Shown: positions 29,101-37,879, numbered from the stretch's first letter. The stretch: DNA of 64,000 nt from Sphingomonas sp. (GCA_017418975.1 JAFOMG010000023.1:1-64000); one strand, 5' to 3'. Translations and numbers: made by a program. The notes: generated by a model not told the origin, from the letters alone.

Positions 29101-31862
29101 CCAAGTCGGTCTGGCTGGTCGGCGACGACGACTGGTGGTTCGGCGGCGACAATGGCGATCGCATGGACGTGATCCCCGAAAAGCTGGAATACAAGGCGGG
29201 CGAGACCGCGAAGTTCCAGGTCCGCATGCCCTTCCGCGAGGCGACCGCGCTGGTCACGGTCGAGCGCGAAGGCGTGCTCTCCAGCTTCGTCGTCGGCCTC
29301 ACCGGCAAGGACCCGGTGATCGAAGTGCCGATGCCGGGCGATTATGCGCCGGACGTGTTCGTCTCGGTCATGGCGGTGCGCGGGCGCGTGTCCGGCTGGC
29401 AGAACTGGCGCTCCAGCATGGCGCGCGACTGGGGCGCGCCCTGGTCGAAGGACGGCGGCGAGCCGACCGCGACCGTCGATCTCGCCAAGCCCGCCTATCG
29501 CCTCGGCATCGCCAAGGTGAAGGTCGGCTGGGAAGGCCATAAGCTCGACGTGGCGGTGAAGGCCGACAAGGCGAGCTATGCCGCGCGCGACACCGCAAAT
29601 GTCGACGTGACGGTGAAAAGCCCCGACGGCAAGCCGGCCGCCTCGGCGGACCTGGCCTTTGTCGCGGTGGACGAGGCGCTGCTCCAGCTCGCCCCGAACG
29701 ATAGCTGGAACCTGCTCGAGGCGATGATGGGCGATCGCCCGATCTCGGTGCTCACTTCGACCGCGCAGACCCAGGTTGTCGGCAAGCGCCATTACGGCAA
29801 GAAGGCAGTGGAAGCCGGCGGCGGCGGCGGCGGTGATCTCTCGGGGCTCAACCGCGAGAATTTCCAGCCGGTGCTGCTCTGGAAGGGCAAGGTGGCGCTC
29901 GACGCCAATGGCCATGCCAGGGTCGCGGTGCCGCTCAACGACGCGTTGACGTCGTTCAAGCTGGTCGCGGTGGCGACGTCGGGCCCGCAGCTCTTCGGCA
30001 CCGGCATGGCGAGCATTCGTTCCTCGCAGGATCTGACCATCTATCCGGGCGTGCCGCAGCTGGTGCGCACCGGCGACCAGTTCGGTGCGATGTTCACGCT
30101 GCGCAACGGCTCGGGCAAGCCGATGAAGGTGACCGCGACCGTGGCGCTCAACCCGGCCTATGCGACCGGCAAGCCGCTGACCGTGGAGATCCCGGCGGGC
30201 GGCGCCGCGCCGGTGGTGTGGAACCTCACCGCGCCGCCGCGCGACGGCAAGCTGAGCTGGACGGTCACGGCGAAGACCGCCGACGGCAAGTCGGGCGACA
30301 AGGTGACGATCGTCCAGGCGGTGGCGCCGGCCGTGCCGGTGGAGACCTGGGCGGCGACGCTCGGCCGGGTCGGCACCGGCACCCAGTTCGCGATCGCGCC
30401 GCCCGCGGGCGCGCTGCCCGGCTTCGGCACGGTCGAGGTGAGCCTCACCGACAGCCTTGCCCCGCCGCTCTCCGGCGTGCGCGACTATATGCGGGCCTAT
30501 CCCTATAACTGCCTCGAGCAGCGCACCTCGCGGGCGATCGCGCTGGGCGATACGGGCATGTGGAACCTGATCGCGAGCGACATGCCCGCCTATCAGGACG
30601 GTGACGGGCTGCTGCGCTATTGGCCCGGCGACTGGCCGGGTTCGGAGGCGCTGACTGCCTATATCCTCTCGGCGAGCGCCGAAGCCGGGCTGCCGCTGCC
30701 GGACGGCCCCCGGGCCAAGATGCTCGACGCGATGAAGGCCGTGCTCGACGGGCGCCTCCGCCACGAGGATTATGGCGATGTCCGCCTGCAGCGCGTCGCC
30801 GCCTTCACGGCGCTGGCGCGGCAGGGGGCGGCGACGTCGGCGATGCTCGGCCAGATCGGCATGGCGCCCACCGAGATGCCCACCGCCACGCTCTCCGACT
30901 ATGCGATGGCGCTGGGCAAGGTACAGGGCCTGGCCAATGGCGCCCAGCTGCGCCTGGATGCCGAGAAGGTGCTGCGCACCCGGCTGGTCTATGAGGGCAC
31001 CCGGGTCGACCTGTCGGACAAGGGCCGCATGGCCTGGTGGCTGATGTCGTCGGACGACGAGGCGGCGATCAAGGCGCTGCTCGCCACGCTCGGCCGCCCG
31101 GGCTGGGAGAATGACGCGGGCAAGCTGATGGTCGGCATCGCCTCGCGCCAGCAGCGTGGCCATTGGGACACCACCACCGCCAATGCCTGGGGCACGATCC
31201 TGGCGCGGCGCTTCATGGGCCTTTATCCGGCCGAGGCGATCGCCGGCGTCACCACCGCGAGCTTCGGCGGCAACAGCCCGCTGAGCCTCAACTGGCCGCT
31301 CGCCGAGCCGCAGCGCAGCTTCGGCTTCCCGCTGCCGGCGCAGACCACGCCGCTGGTGATGAGCCAGGCGGGCGGCTCGGGTCCCTGGGCGTTCGTGCGG
31401 GTAAAGGCGGCGGTGCCGCTCACCGAGCCGCTGATGGCCGGGTACAAGATGACCAAGAAGGTCGAGGCGGTGAAGCAGGCCGTTGCCGGCAGCTGGTCGC
31501 GCGGCGACGTCGTCAAGGTGACGATCAGCGTCGAGGCCTCGGCCGAACGCAACTGGGTGGTGGTCAACGATCCGGTGCCGGCGGGCGCGACGATCGTCGG
31601 CAATCTCGGCGGCCAGTCGGAGCTGCTCGCCAAGGACAGCGGCACCAGCGAGGGCGTCTCGCCCAGCTATGTCGAGCGCGGCAATGACAGCTGGCGCGCC
31701 TTTTACGGCTGGGTGCCGCGCGGCAGCTTCACGGTCTCCTATGTGATGCGGCTCGACGCGGCGGGCAGGTTCAACCTGCCGGCGACGCGTGTCGAGGCGA
31801 TGTACGCGCCCGAGATCCGCGCGCAGCTGCCCAATGCCGTGATGGCCGTGGCGCAGCGGTGA
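26103..31862 (+). CDS. Bacterial alpha-2-macroglobulin family protein (YfhM type)
   Basis: This protein of about 1919 residues is exported by a signal peptide (VARLGVLALVLAPIGAVTAF). It traps proteases in the periplasm and protects the envelope, working beside PBP1C. It has MG domains throughout, an A2M bait/ANA region and a thioester motif YNCLEQRTSR at about residue 1468, so it is of the thioester-bearing class. No lipobox cysteine follows the signal peptide, unlike E. coli YfhM, so it may be soluble periplasmic rather than lipid-anchored. The ATG at 26103 is preceded by GGGGGAGG. The stop overlaps the GTG start of pbpC (GTGA), the classic yfhM-pbpC pairing. Confidence 0.95.
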   Translation: MKLVARLGVLALVLAPIGAVTAFGDNSPQVEMATPGVGDGAIERFTARFNVAMVPLGDPRAESPFKVDCPVGGQGRWVDQQTFVHEFTGPLPGGVTCKFTLRDGLKSLSGYALQGQKEFTVDSGGPIARAVLPNRYGSEIEEDQVFVVAANLAPDPASVGANAYCAVDGLGEKIPVDVLPPDVAPKLLADLGTDRWEVRSFLGEAGLPQALPERAEDRVKSLASVVAVKCRRPLPAGRDMALVWGKDIKSASGRAAGTDQRFDFTVRKEFSARFECSRVNPQAGCSPVQDAWVRFSAPIPRAQAEAVRIRTADGKELAPVFGDDDKNKAAVADLKFKAPLPAETTARLILPADVKDESGRKLANAERFPLDVKFDAPPPLVKFAGNFGILEAKEGGVLPVSVRNVEPELQGSQMTVTGQSLKVEGGDGEIAKWFRALADAAEDKSDEVKRGTETVRINQTGAKPLLTSATGKPLKIGLPGKGKDFEVVGIPLGQPGFYIVELASPRLGEALLGRKAPRYVAAGALVTNMSVHFKWGRDQSLVWVTALDSGQGVGEAEVRVTDACTGQLLAKGKTDASGRLGVPAGLPEPQTYTSCDHGSNDVLMISARKADDFSFTLTQWGDGIRPFDFDLNYGWSAPEQKFHTVFDRALVRQGETIHMKHIVRQPIAKGFAPSPAFSGTLRLSHRGSDTQYDLPLAIDANGAGETEWTAPQGAKMGDYDLTVLVKDAEGKEKTLWTGQSFKVDEYKLPTMKASVAGPKDAAVRPSALPLDLFVGYLSGGGAANLPVETRIGYFADFKTPDGYDGYSFGGRAMAEGTKPMDGEGEDEQVQLPPTQTLPATLGADGTARINAEVPQTLEQNTTMLVEMDYQDANGQILTSSRRIPIFTSGVQLGIKSDGWLMKQDDLRLRFVALDTAGKPLANQAVSVELYSRQILTARRRLIGGFYAYDNQMKTAKLSATCSATTDAQGLASCQLNPGISGEVYAVATTKDANGNVARATKSVWLVGDDDWWFGGDNGDRMDVIPEKLEYKAGETAKFQVRMPFREATALVTVEREGVLSSFVVGLTGKDPVIEVPMPGDYAPDVFVSVMAVRGRVSGWQNWRSSMARDWGAPWSKDGGEPTATVDLAKPAYRLGIAKVKVGWEGHKLDVAVKADKASYAARDTANVDVTVKSPDGKPAASADLAFVAVDEALLQLAPNDSWNLLEAMMGDRPISVLTSTAQTQVVGKRHYGKKAVEAGGGGGGDLSGLNRENFQPVLLWKGKVALDANGHARVAVPLNDALTSFKLVAVATSGPQLFGTGMASIRSSQDLTIYPGVPQLVRTGDQFGAMFTLRNGSGKPMKVTATVALNPAYATGKPLTVEIPAGGAAPVVWNLTAPPRDGKLSWTVTAKTADGKSGDKVTIVQAVAPAVPVETWAATLGRVGTGTQFAIAPPAGALPGFGTVEVSLTDSLAPPLSGVRDYMRAYPYNCLEQRTSRAIALGDTGMWNLIASDMPAYQDGDGLLRYWPGDWPGSEALTAYILSASAEAGLPLPDGPRAKMLDAMKAVLDGRLRHEDYGDVRLQRVAAFTALARQGAATSAMLGQIGMAPTEMPTATLSDYAMALGKVQGLANGAQLRLDAEKVLRTRLVYEGTRVDLSDKGRMAWWLMSSDDEAAIKALLATLGRPGWENDAGKLMVGIASRQQRGHWDTTTANAWGTILARRFMGLYPAEAIAGVTTASFGGNSPLSLNWPLAEPQRSFGFPLPAQTTPLVMSQAGGSGPWAFVRVKAAVPLTEPLMAGYKMTKKVEAVKQAVAGSWSRGDVVKVTISVEASAERNWVVVNDPVPAGATIVGNLGGQSELLAKDSGTSEGVSPSYVERGNDSWRAFYGWVPRGSFTVSYVMRLDAAGRFNLPATRVEAMYAPEIRAQLPNAVMAVAQR

Positions 31863-34111
31863 CGGCGAAGGAGGCAGCCGACCGCTTCCTCGCCTTCGCC
31901 CGCCGCTGGACGAAGCGCATCGACGACGCGCCCGATGCGCTGCGGGCATGGCTCGGGCGCGAGCGGGCGGCGTGGCGGGAAACGGGCTGGCGCGGCATAG
32001 TCACGCCGTCGCGCCTGGCCGGCACTGTCCTGACGCTCGTCTTCGCCGGCTCCGCCAGCTTCTGGTGGGTGACGCGCCCGCCGGCCCTGCCCGATTACGC
32101 CGCCGTCCGCGCTGGCTGGCATCCGTCCGAGGCCTGGCTCTACGATCGGCACGGCGTGCTGATCGATTCCAGCCGCGTCGATTATCAGGCCCGGCGCCTT
32201 GCCTGGACCAGGCTGGAGGATGTCTCGCCGGTTGCGCGCGCGATATTGGTCGCCGCCGAGGATCGCCGCTTCCGCGACCATGGCGGCGTCGACTGGATGG
32301 CGCTGACCGGCGCGGTGCGCGACCGGGCCGAAGGCAAGCGCGGGCGCGGCGCCTCGACTCTGTCGATGCAGGTCGCCGCCTATCTCGCGCCCGAGCTTTC
32401 CGTGCCGGGCAGCCGGGGCTTGCGCGACAAGCTGCGCCAGATGCGCGCGGCCTGGGGCCTCGAATCGCGCTGGAGCAAGGACCAGATCCTCGAGGCCTAT
32501 CTCAACCTGGCCGGCTTTCGCGGCGAGGCGCAGGGCATCGGTGCGGCCGCGCTCGGTCTGTTCGGCAAGACCCCGGCCACGCTCACCCGCGATGATGCGC
32601 TGCTGCTCGCCGCCCTGCTGCCCAACCCCCGGGCCAATGCCTTCGAGGTCGCGCGCCGCGCCTGCGCGCTGAGCCGGGAGGCCGACTGCACGCGCTTCCC
32701 CGGCGCGGCCGCCTCGATGCTCGGCCCGGCGCGCAGCCTGGCGCTCGATCCCGGCCTGGCCCCGCATCTCTCCGCCGCATTGCTCACTCGGCCCGGCGCG
32801 AAGATCACCACCACGCTGGATGCCGCCATCCAGCGCGCCGCGATCACCGCGCTCCGGCGCCAGCTCCAGGGGCTGGGCGGCAGCCGCGCCCGGGACGGCG
32901 CGGTGGTGGTGGTGGACAATGAATCGGGCGACGTGCTCGCCTATGTCGGCGGGATCGGCGGCGCGAGCACGGCGCCTGCCGTGGACGGCGCCTCGGCCTA
33001 TCGCCAGGCGGGATCGACGCTGAAGCCCTTCCTCTACGCGATGGGCATCGAGAAGGGCTATCTCACCGCCGCCTCGATCCTCGATGATTCGCCGGTCCAG
33101 CTCGATACCGCCTCGGGGCTCTATGTTCCCCAGAATTACGACAAGGCATTCAAGGGGCCCGTCTCCGCCCGCATCGCGCTGGCCGGCTCGCTCAACGTGC
33201 CGGCGGTGCGCACGCTGCTGCTCACCGGCGTCGATGCCTTTCGCGATCGCCTGTGGGACACCGGCTATCGCGGCCTGGTCGAGGACGGGCAATATTATGG
33301 CTATTCGCTCGCGCTCGGCTCGGCCGAAGTGACGCTGATGGAACAGGTCGCCGCGTATCGCAGCCTTGCGCGCGCAGGCCGCTGGTCGCCGCTTCGCCTG
33401 AGAATGGATGCGAAGACCGATGCGCCGCGGCGCACCACCACGCCCGAGGCCGCCTGGATCGTCGCCGACATGCTCGCCGACCCCAATGCCCGCGCCGGCA
33501 CCTTCGGCATCGATTCGGCCCTGCGCCTGCCCTTCTGGGCCGCGGTGAAGACCGGCACGTCGAAGGCGATGCGTGACAATTGGTGCATCGGCTTCACCGA
33601 TCGGTTCACGGTGGGCGTGTGGGTGGGCAATCTCGAAGGCGATCCGATGCGCGCCGTCTCGGGCACCAGCGGCGCGGCGCCGGTGTGGCGCGACGTGATG
33701 CTCGCGCTCAACCAGGGCAGCCCCGGCAAGGCGCCGCCGCGTCCGGAGGCGATCGAGGAGCGCCAGGTGCGCTTCGCCGCCGGCATGGAGCAGCCGCGCC
33801 GGGAATATTTCCTGAGGGGCACCGGCTTCGACCGAGTCGCCTTCGCGCCCGCCGAATCGCGCCGGCCGCGCATCGTCAATCCGGTCGCCGGCAGCGTCTA
33901 TGCGCTTGATCCGGACATTCCGCGGGACAATCAGCGCCTCGCCATCTCGGTGTCGGGCCAGGCGCTCGGCCACCGGCTGATCCTCGACCGGCGCGATCTC
34001 GGCACCGCCGATTCGCGCCCGCTGATCCTTGCCCCGCCGGGCAAGCATCGGCTCGCGCTGGTCGATCTCGACGGCAAGGTCATCGACCAGGTGCTGTTCA
34101 CCATCCGATAG
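31859..34111 (+). CDS. pbpC: Penicillin-binding protein 1C (PbpC)
   Basis: This 750-residue class A PBP has a membrane anchor (about residues 50-75). The GT51 glycosyltransferase domain (AEDRRFRDHGGVDW about 133, then RGASTLSMQV) is followed by a transpeptidase domain with SxxK in AGSTLKPFLY (about 384), SxN in LAGSLNVPAV (about 441) and KTGTS (about 564). A C-terminal BiPBP_C domain of about 90 residues completes it. PBP1C polymerises glycan strands. It starts at GTG 31859, overlapping the A2M stop. Its coupling to A2M implies protection of the wall where PBP1C repairs damage. Confidence 0.95.
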   Translation: MTAKEAADRFLAFARRWTKRIDDAPDALRAWLGRERAAWRETGWRGIVTPSRLAGTVLTLVFAGSASFWWVTRPPALPDYAAVRAGWHPSEAWLYDRHGVLIDSSRVDYQARRLAWTRLEDVSPVARAILVAAEDRRFRDHGGVDWMALTGAVRDRAEGKRGRGASTLSMQVAAYLAPELSVPGSRGLRDKLRQMRAAWGLESRWSKDQILEAYLNLAGFRGEAQGIGAAALGLFGKTPATLTRDDALLLAALLPNPRANAFEVARRACALSREADCTRFPGAAASMLGPARSLALDPGLAPHLSAALLTRPGAKITTTLDAAIQRAAITALRRQLQGLGGSRARDGAVVVVDNESGDVLAYVGGIGGASTAPAVDGASAYRQAGSTLKPFLYAMGIEKGYLTAASILDDSPVQLDTASGLYVPQNYDKAFKGPVSARIALAGSLNVPAVRTLLLTGVDAFRDRLWDTGYRGLVEDGQYYGYSLALGSAEVTLMEQVAAYRSLARAGRWSPLRLRMDAKTDAPRRTTTPEAAWIVADMLADPNARAGTFGIDSALRLPFWAAVKTGTSKAMRDNWCIGFTDRFTVGVWVGNLEGDPMRAVSGTSGAAPVWRDVMLALNQGSPGKAPPRPEAIEERQVRFAAGMEQPRREYFLRGTGFDRVAFAPAESRRPRIVNPVAGSVYALDPDIPRDNQRLAISVSGQALGHRLILDRRDLGTADSRPLILAPPGKHRLALVDLDGKVIDQVLFTIR

Positions 34112-34165
34112 CGCGGAAATGGCTGAATGTTGAGGGAGCGAAACGCTATCTCGTGCGTTTCAGCG

Positions 34166-34193
34166 CACGGTCCCTCCCCCTTTCGGGACCGTG
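34166..34193. repeat. Hairpin between convergent pbpC and bamE
   Basis: CACGGTCCC (34166-34174) pairs perfectly with GGGACCGTG (34185-34193) across 10 nt. No T tract follows, so it is a weak candidate bidirectional terminator. A second GC-rich dyad (CGGCCGCGC/GCGCGGCCG) follows near 34207-34243. Confidence 0.5.
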
Positions 34194-34299
34194 CCCACCG
34201 GCACCGGCCGCGCGGCCCAAAAGGCGGCGCGGCCGAAGCCTCTTTCCGATCAATGACTTGGCTATTGTTCAGCGCGTCCGGGGCGAAGCCGGGCCACGA

Positions 34300-34785
34300 C
34301 TAGGGGCCGTTGCCGCCGCCGCCACCGCCGCCCGGGCCGCCGGTGCCCGGCGCGCCGACCGTGCCGATATTGCCGAACAGATCCTCGAAGAAGCCGCGCT
34401 TGTGGCCCAGCGTCGGCGTGGTCTTGCCATAGGGATCGACCGAGGCGATCAGGTCCTTGCCCATCCGGTCGACCGCGACGACATTGCCCTTGGCGTCGAA
34501 GCTGACGCGCAGCGTCGTCTGGTCCTTGGCCTTGAGGCTCTGATAGCCGAGGTTCGCGCTCTGGCGCGAGATGTAATACCACTCGCCTTCGTTGAACTGG
34601 CTGGTGAAGGTCGGGCGGCCCAGCGTCTGGAGCACCGATTCGCGCGTGTCGATGCCGGGCTGCACCGAATCGACCAGCTCCTTGTCGATGATATAGCCCT
34701 GGTGCGTGCGGACCGGCACGCAGGCGGTGGTGCCAAGCGCGGCTGCCAGCAGGGCGGCGCCAAGCGCGCGGGCGGGAATCGGCAT
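34300..34785 (-). CDS. bamE: Outer membrane assembly lipoprotein BamE (SmpA/OmlA)
   Basis: This 161-residue lipoprotein has a signal peptide with lipobox ending at Cys22 (LGTTAC). The SmpA/OmlA fold motifs are VQPGIDTRESVLQTLGRPT (about residues 41-59) and FNEGEWYYISRQ. BamE stabilises the Bam complex inserting beta-barrels in the outer membrane. Sphingomonads typically have an extended tail; here it ends in a run of glycines with the last residues NGP. The start is the ATG at 34785. Divergent from the cytochrome chaperone gene at 34921. Confidence 0.92.
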   Translation of the reverse strand: MPIPARALGAALLAAALGTTACVPVRTHQGYIIDKELVDSVQPGIDTRESVLQTLGRPTFTSQFNEGEWYYISRQSANLGYQSLKAKDQTTLRVSFDAKGNVVAVDRMGKDLIASVDPYGKTTPTLGHKRGFFEDLFGNIGTVGAPGTGGPGGGGGGGNGP

Positions 34786-34920
34786 TATGGTCTCCAGGCA
34801 AACGCATACCGGCGTCCCGATGCATTCGGTTGCATTGCATCGCGGGCCGTTCGCCTCAATATGCGGCAAAATGCGGCCAAACAAGGTCGCGCCCCCATAT
34901 TGCAGGAACCGAACCGGCAC

Positions 34921-35430
34921 ATGCGCTTGCTCAAGCGGCTCTTCCAGGCTCCCGATCGCGGTGCCGCCCCGATTCTCTACGCTGCCATCGTCGCGCGCGG
35001 CCGCGAGGCCCATTGGTACGAAGCGGGCCAGGTGCCCGACACGATCGACGGCCGCTTCGACATGATCGCCGCGGTGATGAGCCTCGTCCTGCTCCGGCTC
35101 GAACAGGATCCGCAGGCGGTTCCGTTCAGCACCCAGCTCACCGAGGTGTTCATCGACGACATGGACGGGCAGCTGCGCCAGATCGGCATCGGCGATATCG
35201 TCGTCGGCAAGCATGTCGGCAAGATGATGGGGATGCTGGGCGGCCGGCTCGGCGCCTATCGCGACGCGTTGGCGGCGGGCTCGCTGGGCGAGGCGCTGGT
35301 GCGCAACCTCTATCGCGGCGCGGCGCCGGCACCCGAAGCGCTCGCCCATGTCGAGGCTGCGCTCCGGGCGCTCCACGCCAGCCTGGCCGGAGCGCCGGTC
35401 GCCGCGCTGCTCGCGGGAGAGCTGGCATGA
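34921..35430 (+). CDS. Ubiquinol-cytochrome c chaperone (CBP3-like)
   Basis: This 169-residue protein of the ubiquinol-cytochrome c chaperone family (Ubiq_cyt_C_chap, CBP3/UQCC1 type) helps assemble cytochrome b of the bc1 complex. Motifs are PILYAAIVARGREAHWYEAG and VFIDDMDGQLRQIGIGDIVV, followed by VGKHVGKMMG. It starts at the ATG at 34921 (MRLLKRLFQ). The stop overlaps the DUF177 ATG at 35427 (ATGA). This chaperone-DUF177 pairing behind divergent bamE is a common alphaproteobacterial layout. Confidence 0.88.
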   Translation: MRLLKRLFQAPDRGAAPILYAAIVARGREAHWYEAGQVPDTIDGRFDMIAAVMSLVLLRLEQDPQAVPFSTQLTEVFIDDMDGQLRQIGIGDIVVGKHVGKMMGMLGGRLGAYRDALAAGSLGEALVRNLYRGAAPAPEALAHVEAALRALHASLAGAPVAALLAGELA

Positions 35431-35978
35431 TCCAGAACGAGTTCAACCGGCCGCAGCGGCTCGACACGATCGGTGCCGGCGAGAGCCAGGTCCATGTCGC
35501 GGCCGAGCCGGGCGAGCGCGCCGCCCTGGCCGAGCGCTTCGGCCTCAAGGCGATCGACAGCCTCGCCGCCGGCTATCGCATCCGCCGCGACGCGCGCGGG
35601 ATCGTCGCCACCGGCCATCTCTCCGCGCGCGTCGTCCAGGCCTGTGTGATCACCGACGAGCCGGTGCCCGCCGCGATCGAGGAGGATTTCGCGATTCGCT
35701 TCCTGCCCGAGGCCGAAGGCGAGGGCGGCGACGAGGAGATCGAGCTGAGCGAGGACGAATGCGACATCGTCTTCTATTCGGGCGGCGCGATCGACCTGGG
35801 CGAGGCCGCGGCGGAGACGCTGGCGCTGGCCCTCGATCCCTATCCGCGCAGCCCGGCCGCGGAAGCGGCGCTGCGCGATGCCGGCGTGATCAGCGAGGAG
35901 GAAGCGAAGCGCCTCGCCGAGGAGAGCGGCCCGTTCGGCGGGCTCGCCGGCCTCAGGGACCAGCTCGGCAAGGGCTGA
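35427..35978 (+). CDS. DUF177 (YceD) family protein
   Basis: This 183-residue YceD/DUF177 protein is linked in other bacteria to 23S rRNA accumulation and to the rpmF neighbourhood. The family cysteine motif is represented by VVQACVITDEPVP (about residues 70-82) and the acidic EDECDIVFYSGGAIDLGEA (about 111-129). It overlaps the upstream chaperone gene by ATGA. rpmF/plsX do not follow here; a P-loop protein does. Function in this organism inferred from family only. Confidence 0.85.
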   Translation: MIQNEFNRPQRLDTIGAGESQVHVAAEPGERAALAERFGLKAIDSLAAGYRIRRDARGIVATGHLSARVVQACVITDEPVPAAIEEDFAIRFLPEAEGEGGDEEIELSEDECDIVFYSGGAIDLGEAAAETLALALDPYPRSPAAEAALRDAGVISEEEAKRLAEESGPFGGLAGLRDQLGKG

Positions 35979-35980
35979 GC

Positions 35981-36490
35981 GTGCGGGCCCGTCGCATCGC
36001 CATCTCGGGCTGTTCGGGCGGCGGCAAGTCCACTTTGCTCGACGCGCTCGCCCGGCGTGGCTTCGCCACCGTCGCCGAGCCCGGGCGGCGGATCGTCGCG
36101 GCGGGTGGCCCGATGCCCTGGAGCGATCCGGCGGGCTTCGCGCGCCGCGCGATCGCGATGGCGCTCGACGATCTGGACGCGGCGGCGCGGCTGGCCGGGC
36201 CGGTCTTCTTCGATCGCGGGCTGATCGACGCGGTGGTCGCCTTCGAACATGCGACCGGCGAGGCGGCGCCCGTCGATCCCGCGAATCGCTACGACCGGGT
36301 CTTCCTCGCCCCGCCCTGGCCCGAGATCCATGTCGTCGACGATGCCCGCCGCCACGGCATGGACGAAGCGCTGGCGGAATATGCGCGGCTCGAAGCCGCC
36401 TGGCCCGGTTTCGGTTACACGGTCGAGCGGCTGCCGAGGATCGACGTCGAGGCGCGTGCCGATTTCGTGCTCGCGCGGCTGGAGGGTTAG
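35981..36490 (+). CDS. AAA/P-loop NTPase, unknown role
   Basis: This is a 169-residue P-loop protein with Walker A ISGCSGGGKSTL at about residues 7-18. A kinase-like VFFDRGLIDAVVAFEHATGE (about 67) follows, typical of the small AAA_28-like ATPases. It lies 2 bp after the DUF177 stop, with a GTG start at 35981, so it is likely part of the same transcript. It resembles small nucleotide-binding proteins or kinases of unknown substrate. No specific function can be assigned. Confidence 0.7.
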   Translation: MRARRIAISGCSGGGKSTLLDALARRGFATVAEPGRRIVAAGGPMPWSDPAGFARRAIAMALDDLDAAARLAGPVFFDRGLIDAVVAFEHATGEAAPVDPANRYDRVFLAPPWPEIHVVDDARRHGMDEALAEYARLEAAWPGFGYTVERLPRIDVEARADFVLARLEG

Positions 36491-36513
36491 GCTGAGGGCT
36501 CATATTCTTCTTT

Positions 36514-36597
36514 CGTCGCCCCGGCCCTGAGCCGGGGTCTCGCTGCCTTACGGGCGGAAGCAGCAGAGGGATCCCCGCTCAAGGCTGGAATGACGGC
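36514..36597. repeat. Dispersed palindromic repeat, variant B
   Basis: The unit begins cgtcgccccggccctgagcc with an internal GGCCC/GAGCCGGGG stem, a short spacer (aagcagcagaggg) and ends ggatccccgctcaaggctgg then aatgacgg. It parallels 3931-3992 and sits between the P-loop gene and the convergent unknown gene. Confidence 0.65.
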
Positions 36598-36628
36598 AGA
36601 AAATCAAATACTTGTCTGGGCTTTCAAC

Positions 36629-37108
36629 CTAGGCGTGCCCGACCACGTGCAGGTGCGGCGCGCGGCTGTTCACGAATACTTCCTCGCGCGCGACGGGCGA
36701 CCAGGGCAGCCAGCGGAACCAGGTATAGACGGTCCGCCATGCGGCATCCTCGCCCTGGCCGATGGCGCGCTGGAGCAGCGTCTTGTACGGCCGGGTGGCG
36801 CGCGGCCAGTAGAAGAGGTGGAGGCGGATAGTACCGGTCACCAGCCCGTCCAGCGTCTCGACGAAGCTGCTCTCCGCCTCGGGATCGGCATCGAGATGGA
36901 ACTGGGCAGTGAACAGATCGCTGCGGATCATCAGCATGTCGCGCGCCCAGACGAGCTTCAGCGCGATGCGCAGCCCATATTGCACGGGCAGCTCGAGCTC
37001 GAGATAGTCGGGGCCGGCATCGGCGCCGCGCATGCGCAGGCCGTGCCGCTCGGCCAGCACCGAGAACAGCGCCCTTGCCCGGGCCACATGCCAGTCGCTG
37101 AAATCCAT
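36629..37108 (-). CDS. Hypothetical conserved protein
   Basis: This 159-residue protein starts at ATG 37108 (MDFSDWHVARARALF). It has no signal peptide or membrane segment. It has W/F-rich, evenly spaced segments (LELELPVQYGLRIALKLVW; RTVYTWFRWLPWSPV) and an HLHV near the C-terminus. I do not recognise a family. It is the downstream gene of the TetR regulator (45 bp gap, same strand), so it may be co-transcribed with it. Function unknown. Confidence 0.6.
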   Translation of the reverse strand: MDFSDWHVARARALFSVLAERHGLRMRGADAGPDYLELELPVQYGLRIALKLVWARDMLMIRSDLFTAQFHLDADPEAESSFVETLDGLVTGTIRLHLFYWPRATRPYKTLLQRAIGQGEDAAWRTVYTWFRWLPWSPVAREEVFVNSRAPHLHVVGHA

Positions 37109-37152
37109 GGCCCCAAGATGCGGCAGCGCGGCGCGGCCCGCAATGGCGCGGG

Positions 37153-37806
37153 CTATCGCTCCGTCCCGATTCCGTGCGTCAGCATCGCCGCGACGGTCTG
37201 CGCGATCGCCTCGGGATCGACGTCCTCCTGCCACACGCTGTAGCGCAGGCCCAGGAACACGTTCATGCCCATGATCGCCCAGGCGTGGATCTCGTTCACG
37301 TCCTCGCGCACCTCGCCGCGCGCCGCCGCCGCCTGAAGGCGCTTCGCGATGCGCTCGGCGGTGGTCGCATAATGCATGCGAAAGCTCTCGGGATCGACGA
37401 ACTCGGCCTCGTCGATGATGCGGTAGATCTCCTTGTGCGCGCGCGCGAAGCGGATGAAGGCGAGCAGCGCCGCCTGTTCCGCCGCGATCTGGCCCCCGGT
37501 CGCGCCCTTGATCGCCGGCGCGACATGCTCGCGCACCTGGTCGCTCATGTCGCGCACCAGCGCGCGGAACACGTCGTCCTTCGAATCGAAATAGGTGTAG
37601 AAGCTGCCCAGCGCGACGCCCGCGCGGCGCGTGATGCCGCTGATCGAGCCTTCGTGGAAACCCTTGGCGCCGAATTCCTCCGCCGCCGCGTCCAGGATCA
37701 GGCGCAGCGTTCGCCGTCCGCGCGCCGTGCGCGGCTCCTTGCCCGCACTCGCTTCGCCGCCGCCCAGATCCGGTGCTGTGGCGCTCATGCCACGCCCCCT
37801 TGCCAT
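37153..37806 (-). CDS. TetR/AcrR family transcriptional regulator
   Basis: This 217-residue regulator has an N-terminal TetR helix-turn-helix (LILDAAAEEFGAKGFHEGSI through GSFYTYFDSKDDVFRALV, residues about 35-85) and a ligand-binding C-terminal half. The start is ATG 37806 or 37788. It is divergent from a TonB-dependent receptor, with 118 bp between start codons. Two dyads in that space are good operator candidates. It probably represses the receptor and the MFS transporter behind it; the ligand is unknown. Confidence 0.9.
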   Translation of the reverse strand: MARGRGMSATAPDLGGGEASAGKEPRTARGRRTLRLILDAAAEEFGAKGFHEGSISGITRRAGVALGSFYTYFDSKDDVFRALVRDMSDQVREHVAPAIKGATGGQIAAEQAALLAFIRFARAHKEIYRIIDEAEFVDPESFRMHYATTAERIAKRLQAAAARGEVREDVNEIHAWAIMGMNVFLGLRYSVWQEDVDPEAIAQTVAAMLTHGIGTER

Positions 37807-37834
37807 TCTGGTCCCTCTTCCCGTTTATCCAAGT

Positions 37835-37855
37835 TGAAACCCGGTTCAGGTTTCA
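37835..37855. promoter_or_regulatory. Candidate TetR operator 1
   Basis: A perfect dyad TGAAACC-cggttca-GGTTTCA (37835-37855) lies 29 bp upstream of the TetR ATG, in the shared intergenic region with the TonB receptor. Spacing and symmetry suit a TetR dimer. Confidence 0.55.
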
Positions 37856-37879
37856 GTATAGCGTCGTGCGACCACTTAC

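Noticed and set aside
27495..31949. 1484-codon open frame on the minus strand opposite the alpha-2-macroglobulin gene
   Set aside because: Antisense shadow; no ribosome-binding site or domain pattern, and the plus-strand A2M has clear motifs.
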